Part shown: in pieces, positions 15,911-24,936 of the stretch
Position numbering within the stretch: the first letter of the stretch is position 1
Layout: every line of letters starts with the position of its first letter
Origin: a bacterium
Lineage (GTDB): Bacteria; UBP6; UBA1177
Direction of reading: 5' to 3'
NCBI GenBank assembly: GCA_017645765.1
Contig: JAGCNV010000080.1
Coordinates: forward strand, 1 to 54,270
DNA length: 54,270 nucleotides
Translations under genes and position numbers: made by a program
Notes under the pieces: generated by a model
Databases searched by the model: none
What the model saw: the letters and a program-made list of their open reading frames with translations, nothing else
Told to the model about the DNA's origin: nothing

Positions 15911-16032
15911 GGAATTTTGTGAGAAATCATCCAAAAACGACCGGAATTTTGTGAAAAACAAATCAAAAAAATACTGGAATTTTGTGAAAATTGTGCTAAA
16001 AGTGGCAGGAATTTTGTGATGAGAGGTCAAAA
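15911..16032 (+). repeat. Four-copy 32-33 bp repeat array before the DUF4143 ATPase gene
   Basis: GGAATTTTGTGA occurs without mismatch at 15911, 15943, 15976 and 16008, spaced 32, 33 and 32 bases. The bases between also share a second element seven or eight bases later: TCCAAAAA, TCAAAAAA, CTAAAAG and TCAAAAA. The fourth copy runs into the ribosome site (GAGAGG) and ends on the ATG at 16033. The spacing is about three helical turns, as expected for a protein binding one face of the DNA. A TATATAGT stretch just upstream may be a -10. Confidence 0.8.
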
Positions 16033-17382
16033 ATGCAAAAACCGCTTTACAGAAAAATTGATGATTTTCTTACTGAATGGAAGAAAAATCCTGACAGACT
16101 TCCCCTTATTGTCAAAGGTGCCAGGCAAGTCGGAAAAACTTTTTCTATCAGGAATTTTGCCAAATCCTACAGAAATTTTGTCGAAATAAACTTCATCGAA
16201 GAACCTAAGTATAAAAATATTTTTTCAAGCGGTTACTCACCCGATTCGGTCATAAAGGAAATCTCGCTGCTGAATCCTGATTTCAAGTTTGTTCCGAAAG
16301 AAACTTTGATTTTCTTTGACGAGATGCAGGCCTGCCCAGACTGCGCCACATGCCTGAAATTCTTTAAAATCGACGGGCGGTACGATGTAATCTGCTCCGG
16401 GTCCATGCTCGGAATAAACTACAACGAAGTGACTTCCGTAAGTGTCGGCTACAAGAGAGATTTAGAGATGCATTCCCTTGATTTTGAGGAATTTCTCATT
16501 GCGAAAGGTTACGCGGAAAGTCAGACCGGAACAATTCTGCAACACATGGAAAATACTGAGTCTTTCAGTCAGACTGAATACGCGGTCTGGAATGAAAACT
16601 TTATGGAATACATGATTCTGGGCGGAATGCCGTCAGTCGTAAAGAAGTTTGTCGGCCAGAAAAATTATTCTGGAACGCTCGATCTTCAAAAGCAGATTCT
16701 CGCAGCCTACAAAGAGGACATAACAAAATATGCCTCCGGCCTTGATAAAGGCAAAATCGTCAATGTTTTCGACAATATTCCCGTTTTTCTGGCGAAGGAA
16801 AACAAAAAATACCAGATATCCAAAATCGCTGTCGGAGCGAGAAACCGCGAGTATGCCGGAACAGTCGAATGGCTCCGTGATGCCGGAATAATCAACATCT
16901 GCCACTGTCTCGAAACACCGGAACTGCCGCTGAAAGGCAACTACAAAGTAAATGATTTCAAGATTTATTTCCGCGACACAGGGCTTTTGATCGCCTCACT
17001 GGACGATGAAGCTCAGGCAGATCTGCGCCGTAACAGAAATTTCAACATATACAAAGGCGCGGTTTATGAAAATGTTGTCGGAGACATTCTGAAAAAACAG
17101 GATTACGATCTTTTTTACTATAAAAATGAAAAATCGACTCTCGAAATGGATTTTTTCGTCCGTGATGCAGACTCACTGATTCCGGTCGAAGTCAAAGCAC
17201 AGGACAGCGCTACCGTTTCTCTGAACAATCTTGTCGAAAAAGAGAAGTATCACGACATAAAATACGGAATAAAATTCTGCGGCAGAAACATCGGATTCAA
17301 CGGAAAGATCTATACTTTTCCGCATTTCTGCGCTCCATGGCTCAAAAGATGGATTTTTGAGACTAAAATTTCGAAGAAATAA
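16033..17382 (+). CDS. AAA-family ATPase with DUF4143 domain
   Basis: 449 residues. N-terminal AAA_14-type P-loop ATPase with Walker A GARQVGKT (29-36) and Walker B LIFFDE (92-97), then a winged-helix-like middle region. The C-terminal DUF4143 region (about 335-400) contains the YENVVGDIL helix and EMDFF followed by VEVKA, which resembles a PD-(D/E)xK nuclease core. Such proteins are common, often multicopy and poorly understood, and have been discussed in connection with mobile and defence contexts. A short GAGAGGTC site precedes the ATG, inside the last copy of the repeat array, which suggests the gene controls its own expression. Confidence 0.85.
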   Translation: MQKPLYRKIDDFLTEWKKNPDRLPLIVKGARQVGKTFSIRNFAKSYRNFVEINFIEEPKYKNIFSSGYSPDSVIKEISLLNPDFKFVPKETLIFFDEMQACPDCATCLKFFKIDGRYDVICSGSMLGINYNEVTSVSVGYKRDLEMHSLDFEEFLIAKGYAESQTGTILQHMENTESFSQTEYAVWNENFMEYMILGGMPSVVKKFVGQKNYSGTLDLQKQILAAYKEDITKYASGLDKGKIVNVFDNIPVFLAKENKKYQISKIAVGARNREYAGTVEWLRDAGIINICHCLETPELPLKGNYKVNDFKIYFRDTGLLIASLDDEAQADLRRNRNFNIYKGAVYENVVGDILKKQDYDLFYYKNEKSTLEMDFFVRDADSLIPVEVKAQDSATVSLNNLVEKEKYHDIKYGIKFCGRNIGFNGKIYTFPHFCAPWLKRWIFETKISKK

Positions 17383-17416
17383 TTGTTGAAAAATCGGGAA
17401 CTTGTTTTGAGCTAGC

Positions 17417-18079
17417 TCATTTTTTCATTCTTGCCTTCAGTTCGTTTCTGACTTTTTCCGGATCGCCGCAGGAAAGCAGAGGCATAAGATCATCTATCTC
17501 TTCTATGCTTTTATCCCACCACTTGAACTCAAGCAGCAGTTCAGTCAGCTCGTCGTCAAAGCGTTTTTTTACGACCCGGCACGGGTTGCCCACTGCAACA
17601 GTATAAGGCGGAATATCCGAAGCCACGACCGAATTTGCCCCGATAATAGCTCCGTCACCGATATGAACACCCGGCATCACAGTTGCATTCTGACCGATCC
17701 AGACATCATTTCCGACGATAGTGTCGCCTTTGAGCGGCAGTTCTTCTGTTACAGGCGCAAGCGCGTTTCCCCAGTTCCCGCCCATGATGTAAAACGGATA
17801 AGTGGTCACACAGCCCATTCTGTGATTGGCACCGTTCATCACGAACTCGACACCCTTTGCTATGGCACAGAACTTGCCGATGATCAGTTTGTCGCCGATA
17901 AAACCGTAGTGATGCGTTACATGTTTTTCGAACTGGTCTGCACCGTTCACGTCATCGTAATAGGTGAAATCACCGACAATGATATTCGGATTTTTCACAA
18001 CATTCTTGATATAGCAGAGACTTGGAATCTTCGGATTCGGGAAAGCCTCATCAGGACTGGGTGTCTGTCTGTTTTTCAT
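17417..18079 (-). CDS. Vat-type xenobiotic acetyltransferase (hexapeptide repeat)
   Basis: 220 residues. Left-handed beta-helix acetyltransferase that uses acetyl-CoA. The catalytic His86 sits in NGANHRM, and the later KGDTIVGNDVWIG and PGVHIGDGAIIGANSVV stretches follow the Vat/CatB streptogramin and chloramphenicol acetyltransferase family, including the C-terminal KWWD segment. By family knowledge this could confer streptogramin A resistance, but many chromosomal homologues have unknown substrates. CGGAG precedes the ATG. It lies 36 bases after the small Cys-rich gene on the same strand. Confidence 0.85.
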   Translation of the reverse strand: MKNRQTPSPDEAFPNPKIPSLCYIKNVVKNPNIIVGDFTYYDDVNGADQFEKHVTHHYGFIGDKLIIGKFCAIAKGVEFVMNGANHRMGCVTTYPFYIMGGNWGNALAPVTEELPLKGDTIVGNDVWIGQNATVMPGVHIGDGAIIGANSVVASDIPPYTVAVGNPCRVVKKRFDDELTELLLEFKWWDKSIEEIDDLMPLLSCGDPEKVRNELKARMKK

Positions 18080-18115
18080 TTGTCACTCCGTTATTAAAAC
18101 TGGAACTTGTCTCTT

Positions 18116-18481
18116 TCAATTCTTCCTGATCTGAAACCGGCAATGTTCCGCTCCACGCAATATAGTTTCCAAAATCTCCACCTCAAATTTGCTGTCCGGT
18201 TCCATACAGCTGAGAATAAACAGAATGCTTTGTCTGCTATATTCGCATTGCTCCGGGTCAGTAACCTTGCCGGACAAAACTTTCGGACAAGTGCATTTTT
18301 CATAGCCAAGCTCGTATTTATGACCGGGTTCGATCACCTTCCCGAAGTATCCGTTTCCGTTCATAGCCCCGCCGTAAACTCTGTCCAGATCGCCGTTGCA
18401 GGCCCGATAGAGTTCCATTTGTGCAGGGAGAACACGGTCTTTCACACAGGTTACGGCCTGTTCATAATACTTGTCTTTCAT
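18116..18481 (-). CDS. Small Cys-containing protein of unknown function
   Basis: 121 residues with seven cysteines (12, 28, 63, 65, 79, 92, 114), including the pair CTC at 63-65 and HC at 113-114. Several of these could bind a metal, but this is inference. No signal peptide or membrane segment is seen. The C-terminal LRGAEHCRFQI recalls the ends of some 4-vinyl-reductase-like and small-molecule-binding domains, but the match is too short to name. A good AAGGAG site precedes the ATG. It probably shares a transcript with the downstream Vat-type gene. Confidence 0.75.
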   Translation of the reverse strand: MKDKYYEQAVTCVKDRVLPAQMELYRACNGDLDRVYGGAMNGNGYFGKVIEPGHKYELGYEKCTCPKVLSGKVTDPEQCEYSRQSILFILSCMEPDSKFEVEILETILRGAEHCRFQIRKN

Positions 18482-18564
18482 AAATTCTCCTTATCTACAA
18501 AGTTGTATATTTTGCATTCAGCACCAATTCTTTATCTTTTAAATCCGGTGATTTCAGAGAAAAG

Positions 18565-19674
18565 CTACTCGTCTTCGTCGCTGCCGGAGAACTCTTCGAC
18601 GCTCTGACCGAGCAGAAGCGCATTCTGATAGTGGATGAGCGGATCGATTATCATGTCAAGAGAACCTTCCATGATTTCGTTTATTCTGTAAAGGGTGAGT
18701 TTGATCCTGTGGTCGGTGACGCGGCCCTGCGGAAAGTTATAAGTCCTGATTTTTTCGGATCTGTCTCCGCTTCCGACAAGGCTTCTGCGCTGCGAACTAA
18801 CCTCTTGATCGCGTTTTTCGCGCTCGAGTTTGAGAAGTTTCGCTTCCAATACTTTCATCGCTCTCGCACGGTTCTGGATCTGACTGCGCTCGTCCTGCAT
18901 CGCGACAACGATTCCGGTCGGAATATGTGTGATCCTGACCGCGCTGTCTGTCTTGTTGACGTGCTGACCGCCTGCACCGCTTGAACGGTAAACATCGATT
19001 TTGAGGTCTTTTTCGTCGATCTGGACTTCGTCGATTTCGTCAGCCTGCGGAAGAACCGCGACCGTAATTGCCGAAGTGTGGACTCTGCCCTGCGATTCGG
19101 TGACGGGAACACGCTGGACGCGGTGGACGCCGCCTTCGTATTTGAGCCTGCCGTAGACATCGTCGCCCGAAATTTCGGAAATGACTTCCTTGATCCCTGC
19201 GCCTTCCGCCGTACTGATGGACATAATCTCGACTTTCCACTTGTTGAGCTCGGCGTAACGGCAGTACATGCGGTAGATTTCTTCAGCAAAAAGAGCCGCC
19301 TCGTCGCCGCCTGTTCCGGCACGGATTTCAAGAATCGCACTTTTTTCATCAAGCGGATCTCTCGGAAGCAGGAGAATGTTGAGTTCATCAGTGATTGCGT
19401 TGTATTTTTCCTCGAGTTCGGGAAGCTCCGCCTTGATCATTTCGATAAGTTCAGGGTCTTTTTCGATCGAAAGCATCTCCTTCTGATCCGCGATTTCGCG
19501 CTCAAGCTTGTCCCACTCGAGATAGTTGTCGACGATTTTTTTCAGGCGTTTGTATTCGCGCATGAGTTTCGTGTATTTTTTCACGTCGCCGACAGTTTCG
19601 GGCTTTGCGATTTCTTTCTCGATGTTCAGAAAACTTTTGTGAATCTCGGCAAGTTTGTCTTTGATTTCAAGCAT
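18565..19674 (-). CDS. prfA: Peptide chain release factor 1
   Basis: 369 residues. Ends translation at UAA and UAG. The GGQ loop that triggers peptide release is at 235-237 ([17 protein letters not shown]). The codon-reading tripeptide is PVT (190-192, in [13 protein letters not shown]), an RF1-type loop rather than the SPF of RF2. The start at 19674 gives the standard MLEIKDKL beginning and has AAGAGG upstream. A terminator-like hairpin separates it from rpmE, so it may depend on readthrough or a weak promoter of its own. Confidence 0.95.
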   Translation of the reverse strand: MLEIKDKLAEIHKSFLNIEKEIAKPETVGDVKKYTKLMREYKRLKKIVDNYLEWDKLEREIADQKEMLSIEKDPELIEMIKAELPELEEKYNAITDELNILLLPRDPLDEKSAILEIRAGTGGDEAALFAEEIYRMYCRYAELNKWKVEIMSISTAEGAGIKEVISEISGDDVYGRLKYEGGVHRVQRVPVTESQGRVHTSAITVAVLPQADEIDEVQIDEKDLKIDVYRSSGAGGQHVNKTDSAVRITHIPTGIVVAMQDERSQIQNRARAMKVLEAKLLKLEREKRDQEVSSQRRSLVGSGDRSEKIRTYNFPQGRVTDHRIKLTLYRINEIMEGSLDMIIDPLIHYQNALLLGQSVEEFSGSDEDE

Positions 19675-19687
19675 CGGTTCCTCTTGA

Positions 19688-19730
19688 TAAAAAAATCCCG
19701 CCAATCTCACAAAAAAGGAAATTGACGGGC
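19688..19730 (-). terminator. Terminator between rpmE and prfA
   Basis: On the minus strand CCCGTCAAT pairs with ATTGGCGGG (one G-T pair) around a loop of about 15 bases, followed by ATTTTTTT. It would end most rpmE transcripts before prfA. Confidence 0.65.
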
Positions 19731-19752
19731 TTTAAAACTGAAAAAAGCAGAG

Positions 19753-19974
19753 CTATTTTTTGCCTGCGTAGGTGTCTCTTTTGTATTTTGCGTTGAATTT
19801 CTCGATTCTGCCTGCGGTATCAACGATTTTTGTCTTACCGGTGTAGAACGGATGGCAGTTTGCACAGATTTCAACGTTGTAGCCTTCTTTTTTTGTGGAA
19901 CGGGTAACATATTCCGCTCCGCATGAGCACTTAACCGTTATGAGCTCAAGCTTCGGATGAACTTTTTCTTTCAT
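19753..19974 (-). CDS. rpmE: Ribosomal protein L31
   Basis: 73 residues. Component of the large ribosomal subunit at the bridge to the small one. It carries the four zinc-binding cysteines of the C+ form (CSC near residue 16-18, CANC near 36-39) and the PFYTGK motif. The start at 19974 has AAGGAG 6 bases upstream. The prfA gene follows, a common order for these two genes. Confidence 0.95.
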   Translation of the reverse strand: MKEKVHPKLELITVKCSCGAEYVTRSTKKEGYNVEICANCHPFYTGKTKIVDTAGRIEKFNAKYKRDTYAGKK

Positions 19975-20016
19975 TTCAAACTCCTTCAAAAAATATGGAA
20001 CAAAAAAATCGCGGGT

Positions 20017-20044
20017 ATATTAATCAAATAAATAAAAAAAGCAA
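20017..20044 (-). promoter_or_regulatory. Promoter for rpmE
   Basis: Minus strand TTGCTT (20044-20039), a 16-base spacer and TAATAT (20022-20017), about 43 bases before the rpmE start. Confidence 0.5.
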
Positions 20045-20068
20045 GTTATTTTTACATCTCATGGTTTT

Positions 20069-20791
20069 TCAATCCGTTTTCAGCAGCGTTCTTACGGCAT
20101 AACTTGCAAGCATGAGTCCCGCCGCCTGCGGCACGAAAACAGTAGATCCCTGAACTTTGCGGATTCTTCCCGGATTTTCGTAGTTTTCTTCATCGTTTTC
20201 TATCGGATCACACGGGATTTCACGGCTGAAAACAACCGGAAAATGACTTTTTACCCCCCTGTTACGGAGTCTTTTCCGGACGAATTTCGCAAGCGAACAG
20301 ACATCGGTTTTCCAGATATCGGCAAATTCAAGTTTTTCAGGCATCAATCTGCCGCCCGTTCCCATCGAGGAAATAAAATTTTCACCTCTTTCCAAAAGGG
20401 CGATTATCAGATTTACTTTCGGATTAAGACTGTCAATCGCGTCGATATGAAAATCAGCGTCAAGAACTGTTGAAGCAGCATCGTTTCCATGCATAAAATC
20501 TGAATAAACTTCGACATTTACATCATGATTCACCGATTTTGCGCTATTCAGAAAAACTTCGCTTTTTTTCATTCCGACATTCGCTTCGAAACCAAAGATC
20601 AGCCGGTTCAGATTAGATTCGCTCACCGTGTCGAAATCAACCGCCTTTATCGTTCCGACTCCGCTTCTCACAAGCGCCATCGCAGCAGCAGCCCCTACTC
20701 CGCCCAAACCGTAAACGGCTACTGTTGAGGTTTTGAGTTTTTCGACTCCGGATGCACCGAAAATGATTTCGTTTCTTTCGGAAAAAGACAT
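20069..20791 (-). CDS. tcdA: tRNA threonylcarbamoyladenosine dehydratase (TcdA/YgdL)
   Basis: 240 residues. E1-like ThiF/MoeB-fold enzyme that uses ATP to cyclise t6A37 to ct6A in tRNA. The ATP loop VYGLGGVGAAAA is near residues 26-37. DFDTVSESNLNR carries the conserved Asp and Arg for adenylation, and DAIDSLNPKVNLI matches the TcdA family. No C-terminal partner domain is fused. It starts directly after the dnaJ stop (TAG-ATG), so it is co-translated with the chaperone operon. Confidence 0.9.
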   Translation of the reverse strand: MSFSERNEIIFGASGVEKLKTSTVAVYGLGGVGAAAAMALVRSGVGTIKAVDFDTVSESNLNRLIFGFEANVGMKKSEVFLNSAKSVNHDVNVEVYSDFMHGNDAASTVLDADFHIDAIDSLNPKVNLIIALLERGENFISSMGTGGRLMPEKLEFADIWKTDVCSLAKFVRKRLRNRGVKSHFPVVFSREIPCDPIENDEENYENPGRIRKVQGSTVFVPQAAGLMLASYAVRTLLKTD

Positions 20792-21946
20792 CTACTTATT
20801 GAACCATTTTTTGATTTTTTCGAGATAATCCTTCAAAGTCGGGCGCTCCTTTATCTCCTTTTCAAACTCTTTGAGCTTCATGATCGCCTCTTTGTGAGCG
20901 TCAGACAGATTTCTCGGCACTTCGAGCTTGAAAATTACATAAAGAACACCTCTGCCGCGACCGTGGACATCAGGGAAACCTTTGTCTTTAAGCCGCATTT
21001 TCGTATTCGGCTGTGTTCCCGCCGGAAGAGTCATGTCAACCGGTCCGTCCATCGTCGGAACTTCGATTTTGTCACCCAAAGCCGCCTGCGAATAAGTTAT
21101 CGGAATTTCTACTAAAATATCGTTTCCTTCTCTTACGAAAAGATCGTCACCCTTTACCCTGACCTCGACATAAAAATCGCCGCGAGGTCCGCCGTTGAGT
21201 CCTTCGTTTCCCTCGCCTGCAACACGGATCTGCATACCGTCAGCAATACCTGCCGGAACTTTGACTTCGAGTTTTTTGCTCTCTTTAAGGAATCCTGTTC
21301 CGTGACAGTGAGTGCAGGGTTTTTCAATGATCGTTCCTTCGCCGTGGCAGGTCGGACAAGGCTGTGAAATCGAAAAGAAACCGTTGCCGCTCCTGAGCTG
21401 GCCGCTTCCTTTGCAGGTCGGACACGCCTTTCTCGAACTTCCCGCTTCAGCTCCTGTTCCGTTGCAGAAGTGACATGCCGAAGAGCGGTTGAACGAAACT
21501 TCTTTTGAAACGCCGGTGTAGGATTCTTTGAAAGTAACCACTATTTTCGAAACTAAATCGGTGCCCTGCTGAGGCATGTTTCTGCCGCGTCTTCTGCCGC
21601 CGCCGAAAATGTTGTCGAACATATCGCCCAAATTGTCGAAAGCACCGCCGCCGCCGAAGCCTGCGTTTTTGAACATTTCCGACAAATCGACTCCGTCAGC
21701 TCCTGCGCCGAAACCGCCTTTGAGACCGTCTTCGCCGTACTGGTCGTAAATCTGACGTTTTTCGGGATCGGAAAGAACTTCGTTGGCTTCGTTTACCCTT
21801 TTGAATTTTTCTTCGGCTTCTTTATCGCCCGGATTTCTGTCGGGGTGATACTTCATCGCCATTTTTTTGAATGCTTTCTTTATCTCTTCGGGTGACGCCG
21901 TTCTCGAAACACCGAGTATTTCGTAATAATCCTGCTTGCCAGCCAT
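20792..21946 (-). CDS. dnaJ: Chaperone DnaJ (Hsp40)
   Basis: 384 residues. Delivers unfolded proteins to DnaK and stimulates its ATPase. J domain with HPD in [10 protein letters not shown], then a Gly/Phe-rich stretch, then four CxxCxGxG zinc motifs ([32 protein letters not shown]) and the two beta-barrel substrate domains. Full type-I DnaJ. It is separated from dnaK by a strong terminator-like hairpin, so it is probably made in smaller amount. CGGAG precedes the ATG by about 10 bases. Confidence 0.97.
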   Translation of the reverse strand: MAGKQDYYEILGVSRTASPEEIKKAFKKMAMKYHPDRNPGDKEAEEKFKRVNEANEVLSDPEKRQIYDQYGEDGLKGGFGAGADGVDLSEMFKNAGFGGGGAFDNLGDMFDNIFGGGRRRGRNMPQQGTDLVSKIVVTFKESYTGVSKEVSFNRSSACHFCNGTGAEAGSSRKACPTCKGSGQLRSGNGFFSISQPCPTCHGEGTIIEKPCTHCHGTGFLKESKKLEVKVPAGIADGMQIRVAGEGNEGLNGGPRGDFYVEVRVKGDDLFVREGNDILVEIPITYSQAALGDKIEVPTMDGPVDMTLPAGTQPNTKMRLKDKGFPDVHGRGRGVLYVIFKLEVPRNLSDAHKEAIMKLKEFEKEIKERPTLKDYLEKIKKWFNK

Positions 21947-21967
21947 AACGTTAAAACTCCGTAAATC

Positions 21968-21996
21968 ACAAAAAAAGTGCCGGACTTGCGTCCGGC
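21968..21996 (-). terminator. Hairpin terminator or attenuator between dnaK and dnaJ
   Basis: On the minus strand GCCGGAC-GCAA-GTCCGGC forms a perfect 7-bp stem with a four-base loop, followed by ACTTTTTTT. It begins a few bases after the dnaK stop. Confidence 0.85.
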
Positions 21997-22004
21997 GTCA
22001 AAGT

Positions 22005-23951
22005 CTATTTCTTTTCGGTGAAGTCGGCATCGACGACATCGTCATCGTTTTTGCCCGGATTGTATTCGCCCGGATTCGGCTCGCCTGTTCCGCCTGCGCC
22101 GCCCATTCCGCCGAAACCGTCCATCGGGTTCTGACCGTTTGCCGAAGCCGATTTGTAAACAGCTTCCGCAAGTTTGTATGCAGCCTGATTGAGCTCGTTT
22201 ATAGCCGATTCAATTCTAGTTGCGTCATCAGTAGCCGTAGCATCGCGGAGTTCCTGAAGTTTGTCTTCGATCGCAGCTTTATCTTCCGACGATACCTTGT
22301 CACCGTATTCTTTGAGCGATTTTTCGGTCGTATATATCAGCTGTTCCGCATTGTTCTTGGTCTCGATGAGTTTCTTTCTCTTCTCATCTTCTTCCTTGTT
22401 CTTCTCGGCTTCGTTGACCATTCTTTCGATTTCCTCGTCAGAAAGTCCGCTTCCCGCCTTAATGACGATCTTGTTCTCTTTGTTCGTTCCGAGGTCTTTC
22501 GCGCTGACGTTAAGAATACCGTTCGCATCGATATCGAAACTTACTTCGATTTTCGGAACACCTCTCGGAGCTGGCGGAATATCCTTAAGTTCGAATTCGC
22601 CCAGAAGTTTGTTCTCATTGGCAATACTTCTTTCACCCTGGAAAACTCTGATCTGAACGCCCGGCTGGTTATCAACCGCAGTAGAGAAAGTCTCTGTTTT
22701 CTTGGTCGGGATCGTGGTGTTTCTCGGGATAAGTTTCGTGAAAACACCGCCCAGCGTTTCGATACCGAGTGAAAGCGGGGTTACATCGAGAAGAAGAATA
22801 TCTTTTACATCGCCTTTCAGAACGCCGCCCTGAATTGCGGCACCGATCGCAACGACTTCATCGGGGTTGACACCTTTGTGGAGCTCTTTCTGGAAAAACT
22901 CTTTTACAAGTCTCTGAACTATCGGCATACGCGTCATACCGCCGACCATGATGACTTCGTCGATATCGTTGACGGTAAGTTTTGCATCTGCAAGAACCTT
23001 TTTGCAGGGTTCAAGAGTTTTTCTTGCCAGGTCTTCAACAAGGCTTTCAAGTTTCGCTCTCGACATCGTGATGTTAAGGTGTTTAGGACCTGTAGCATCA
23101 GCGGTGATGAACGGAAGGTTGATGTTGGTTTCCATAGTCGAAGAAAGTTCGTGTTTAGCTTTCTCGGCTGCTTCTTTAAGTCTCTGAAGCGCCATCGGGT
23201 CGTTCGAAAGGTCGATCCCCTGCTCTTTCTTGAATTCACTTACCAGGAACTCGATTATTCTCTGGTCGAAGTCTTCGCCGCCGAGGAATGTATCACCGTT
23301 TGTCGAAAGAACTTCGAAAACGCCGTCGCCGAGTTCAAGAATTGAAATATCGAACGTACCGCCGCCCAAATCGTAAACAGCGATCTTCATATCCTTTCCT
23401 TTGTTGTCTACGCCGTAAGCAAGCGCTGCAGCGGTAGGCTCGTTTATGATACGGAGAACGTTAAGACCTGCGATTTTGCCGGCATCTTTCGTAGCCTGTC
23501 TCTGAGAATCGTTGAAGTAAGCAGGAACCGTGATGACTGCATCCGTTACAGTTTCGCCGAGATACTCTTCAGCGGTCTCTTTCATTTTGCTGAGAACCAT
23601 AGCCGAAATCTGCTGCGGGCTGTACTCTTTGTCCTCGATCTTTACCCACGCATCGCCGTTTGCAGCTCTGATGATCTGGAACGGAACGACCGTTTTCATC
23701 TTCATGACTTCGTTGGCTTCATACTTTCTGCCGATAAGTCTTTTGATTGAGTAAAGAGTTCTCTGCGGGTTCGTGATCGACTGTCTTTTTGCAAGCTGTC
23801 CGACCAGTCTCTCGCCTTTGTCAGTGAATGCTACGATACTCGGAGTGGTTCTTGAACCTTCCGAATTTGCGATGACCTTAGGCTCTCCGCCTTCCATGAT
23901 ACTTACGCAGCTGTTTGTCGTACCAAGGTCAATACCGATAACTTTTCCCAT
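22005..23951 (-). CDS. dnaK: Chaperone DnaK (Hsp70)
   Basis: 648 residues. ATP-driven folding chaperone. Visible are the N-terminal [10 protein letters not shown] phosphate loop, the [14 protein letters not shown] and VGGMTRMP signatures of the actin-like ATPase domain, the DVTPLSLG linker region, the substrate domain and a Gly/Asn/Asp-rich tail ([20 protein letters not shown]). The start at 23951 has GGAGGAG just upstream; a longer frame would start within the ribosome site region. It lies 20 bases after grpE. Confidence 0.98.
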   Translation of the reverse strand: MGKVIGIDLGTTNSCVSIMEGGEPKVIANSEGSRTTPSIVAFTDKGERLVGQLAKRQSITNPQRTLYSIKRLIGRKYEANEVMKMKTVVPFQIIRAANGDAWVKIEDKEYSPQQISAMVLSKMKETAEEYLGETVTDAVITVPAYFNDSQRQATKDAGKIAGLNVLRIINEPTAAALAYGVDNKGKDMKIAVYDLGGGTFDISILELGDGVFEVLSTNGDTFLGGEDFDQRIIEFLVSEFKKEQGIDLSNDPMALQRLKEAAEKAKHELSSTMETNINLPFITADATGPKHLNITMSRAKLESLVEDLARKTLEPCKKVLADAKLTVNDIDEVIMVGGMTRMPIVQRLVKEFFQKELHKGVNPDEVVAIGAAIQGGVLKGDVKDILLLDVTPLSLGIETLGGVFTKLIPRNTTIPTKKTETFSTAVDNQPGVQIRVFQGERSIANENKLLGEFELKDIPPAPRGVPKIEVSFDIDANGILNVSAKDLGTNKENKIVIKAGSGLSDEEIERMVNEAEKNKEEDEKRKKLIETKNNAEQLIYTTEKSLKEYGDKVSSEDKAAIEDKLQELRDATATDDATRIESAINELNQAAYKLAEAVYKSASANGQNPMDGFGGMGGAGGTGEPNPGEYNPGKNDDDVVDADFTEKK

Positions 23952-23971
23952 AATCTCCTCCAATTATAATG

Positions 23972-24793
23972 TTAACAATTACCGTTTTCTTCTGTATTTT
24001 CCGGCTCATCAGCAGTTTCTTCAACTGTTTCAGCCGGTGTTTCGTCAACTTTTTCTTCTGTCTTTTCTTCTTCAGCTTCAGGCTCTTCAGGTTTTGTCGC
24101 AGGAAGACCGCTTGCAACGACGACCATAGCCGGTCTGATGACTCTGTCATGCAGTTTGTAGCACTTTACGTACTCAGCCACGATTTCGTTAGCCTCTTTT
24201 CCGTCAACATTTATCATGCTCATAGCCTGATGTATCGAAGGATCGAACTTCTCCCCGAGACTGCTGATGCAGACCAGACCATGCTTGCCGCAGACATCGT
24301 CGAACTTCGAAGCAAGATGCCTGATCCCCTGAATGAAAGGATCGTTTTCAGACTCTTCATTCTTCGGAATAAATTCCATAGCCTTGTCGAAATCATCCTT
24401 TACAGTAATAAAATCCTTAAAAAAGTCTTCAACTGCGAATTTTATCTTTGAACGGAACTCGTTTTCGATCCTCGTTTTCTGATTTCTGTTTTCTGCAACC
24501 AGCGATTTTACGTTTCCTTCGAGTTCAGCGATTTTTTCGTCTTTGAGTTTTATCTGCTCATCAAGTTTTGCGAGTTTTTCTTCAAGTTCTTTAATTTCCT
24601 TGTGAGCCTTTTCATCGCCTTTACCGCCGAATTTATTGAAAAATCTTTTCTTTTTCGATTTTTCGTGTTCGCCGAGTTCATTGGCAAAAGCCTGAAGTGC
24701 GTTTCCGGCATCGGAAAGATTTTCATCGATCTCTATCGCGCCGTCATTCTCTTTTTCAAGCTCTTCCCTGTATTTTTTTTCTTCTTCAGTCAT
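23972..24793 (-). CDS. grpE: Nucleotide exchange factor GrpE
   Basis: 273 residues, longer than the usual 180-210. Releases ADP from DnaK. A Lys/Glu coiled coil (about 75-125) leads to the conserved core (ENEFRSKIKFAVEDFFKDF and later DPSIHQAMSMI, ending VIRPAMVVVASG). The extra length is an acidic N-terminus and a C-terminal tail of about 45 residues made mainly of Glu, Pro, Thr and Ala. The start at 24793 has GGAGG upstream. First gene of the grpE-dnaK-dnaJ-tcdA unit; no hrcA gene is present. Confidence 0.93.
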   Translation of the reverse strand: MTEEEKKYREELEKENDGAIEIDENLSDAGNALQAFANELGEHEKSKKKRFFNKFGGKGDEKAHKEIKELEEKLAKLDEQIKLKDEKIAELEGNVKSLVAENRNQKTRIENEFRSKIKFAVEDFFKDFITVKDDFDKAMEFIPKNEESENDPFIQGIRHLASKFDDVCGKHGLVCISSLGEKFDPSIHQAMSMINVDGKEANEIVAEYVKCYKLHDRVIRPAMVVVASGLPATKPEEPEAEEEKTEEKVDETPAETVEETADEPENTEENGNC

Positions 24794-24862
24794 AACCCCT
24801 CCAAAGGCCAACCACCTGAAATCATTAAACTCTCAATCCGAATGAGCCTCAAAGCACGCTTT

Positions 24863-24890
24863 TATATAAAGACGGTTTCCGCAAAGTCAA
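24863..24890 (-). promoter_or_regulatory. Promoter of the grpE-dnaK-dnaJ-tcdA operon
   Basis: Minus strand TTGACT (24890-24885), a 16-base spacer and TATATA (24868-24863), about 70 bases before grpE. It looks like a housekeeping promoter. No CIRCE repeat (TTAGCACTC-N9-GAGTGCTAA) was found in the leader. Confidence 0.55.
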
Positions 24891-24936
24891 CGGTCAGAAA
24901 TCAAAAAATTTTCAGCATAGAAAAATTACGCCGGTA

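Noticed and set aside
15819-16019. Small ORF (66 codons) running through the repeat array
   Set aside because: The repeats are spaced 32 and 33 bases, so they fall in different frames; the DNA, not a peptide, is what repeats.
15911-16032. Possible CRISPR array in the four-copy repeat
   Set aside because: The conserved part is only 12 bases, the parts between are about 20 bases and related to each other, and no cas gene is near. It is better read as an operator-type array.
17408-17417. Palindrome GAGCTAGCTC as a terminator after the DUF4143 ATPase
   Set aside because: There is no loop for a hairpin, and the T-run after it belongs to the end of the convergent acetyltransferase gene; too weak to annotate.
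23972-24130. Frameshift at the end of grpE because of the long acidic tail
   Set aside because: The core ends normally and the tail is in frame to a good stop 20 bases before dnaK; acidic Pro/Glu tails occur in other proteins of this window.
24794-24936. CIRCE element for heat-shock control of grpE
   Set aside because: I looked for TTAGCACTC and its inverted partner on both strands and found neither.
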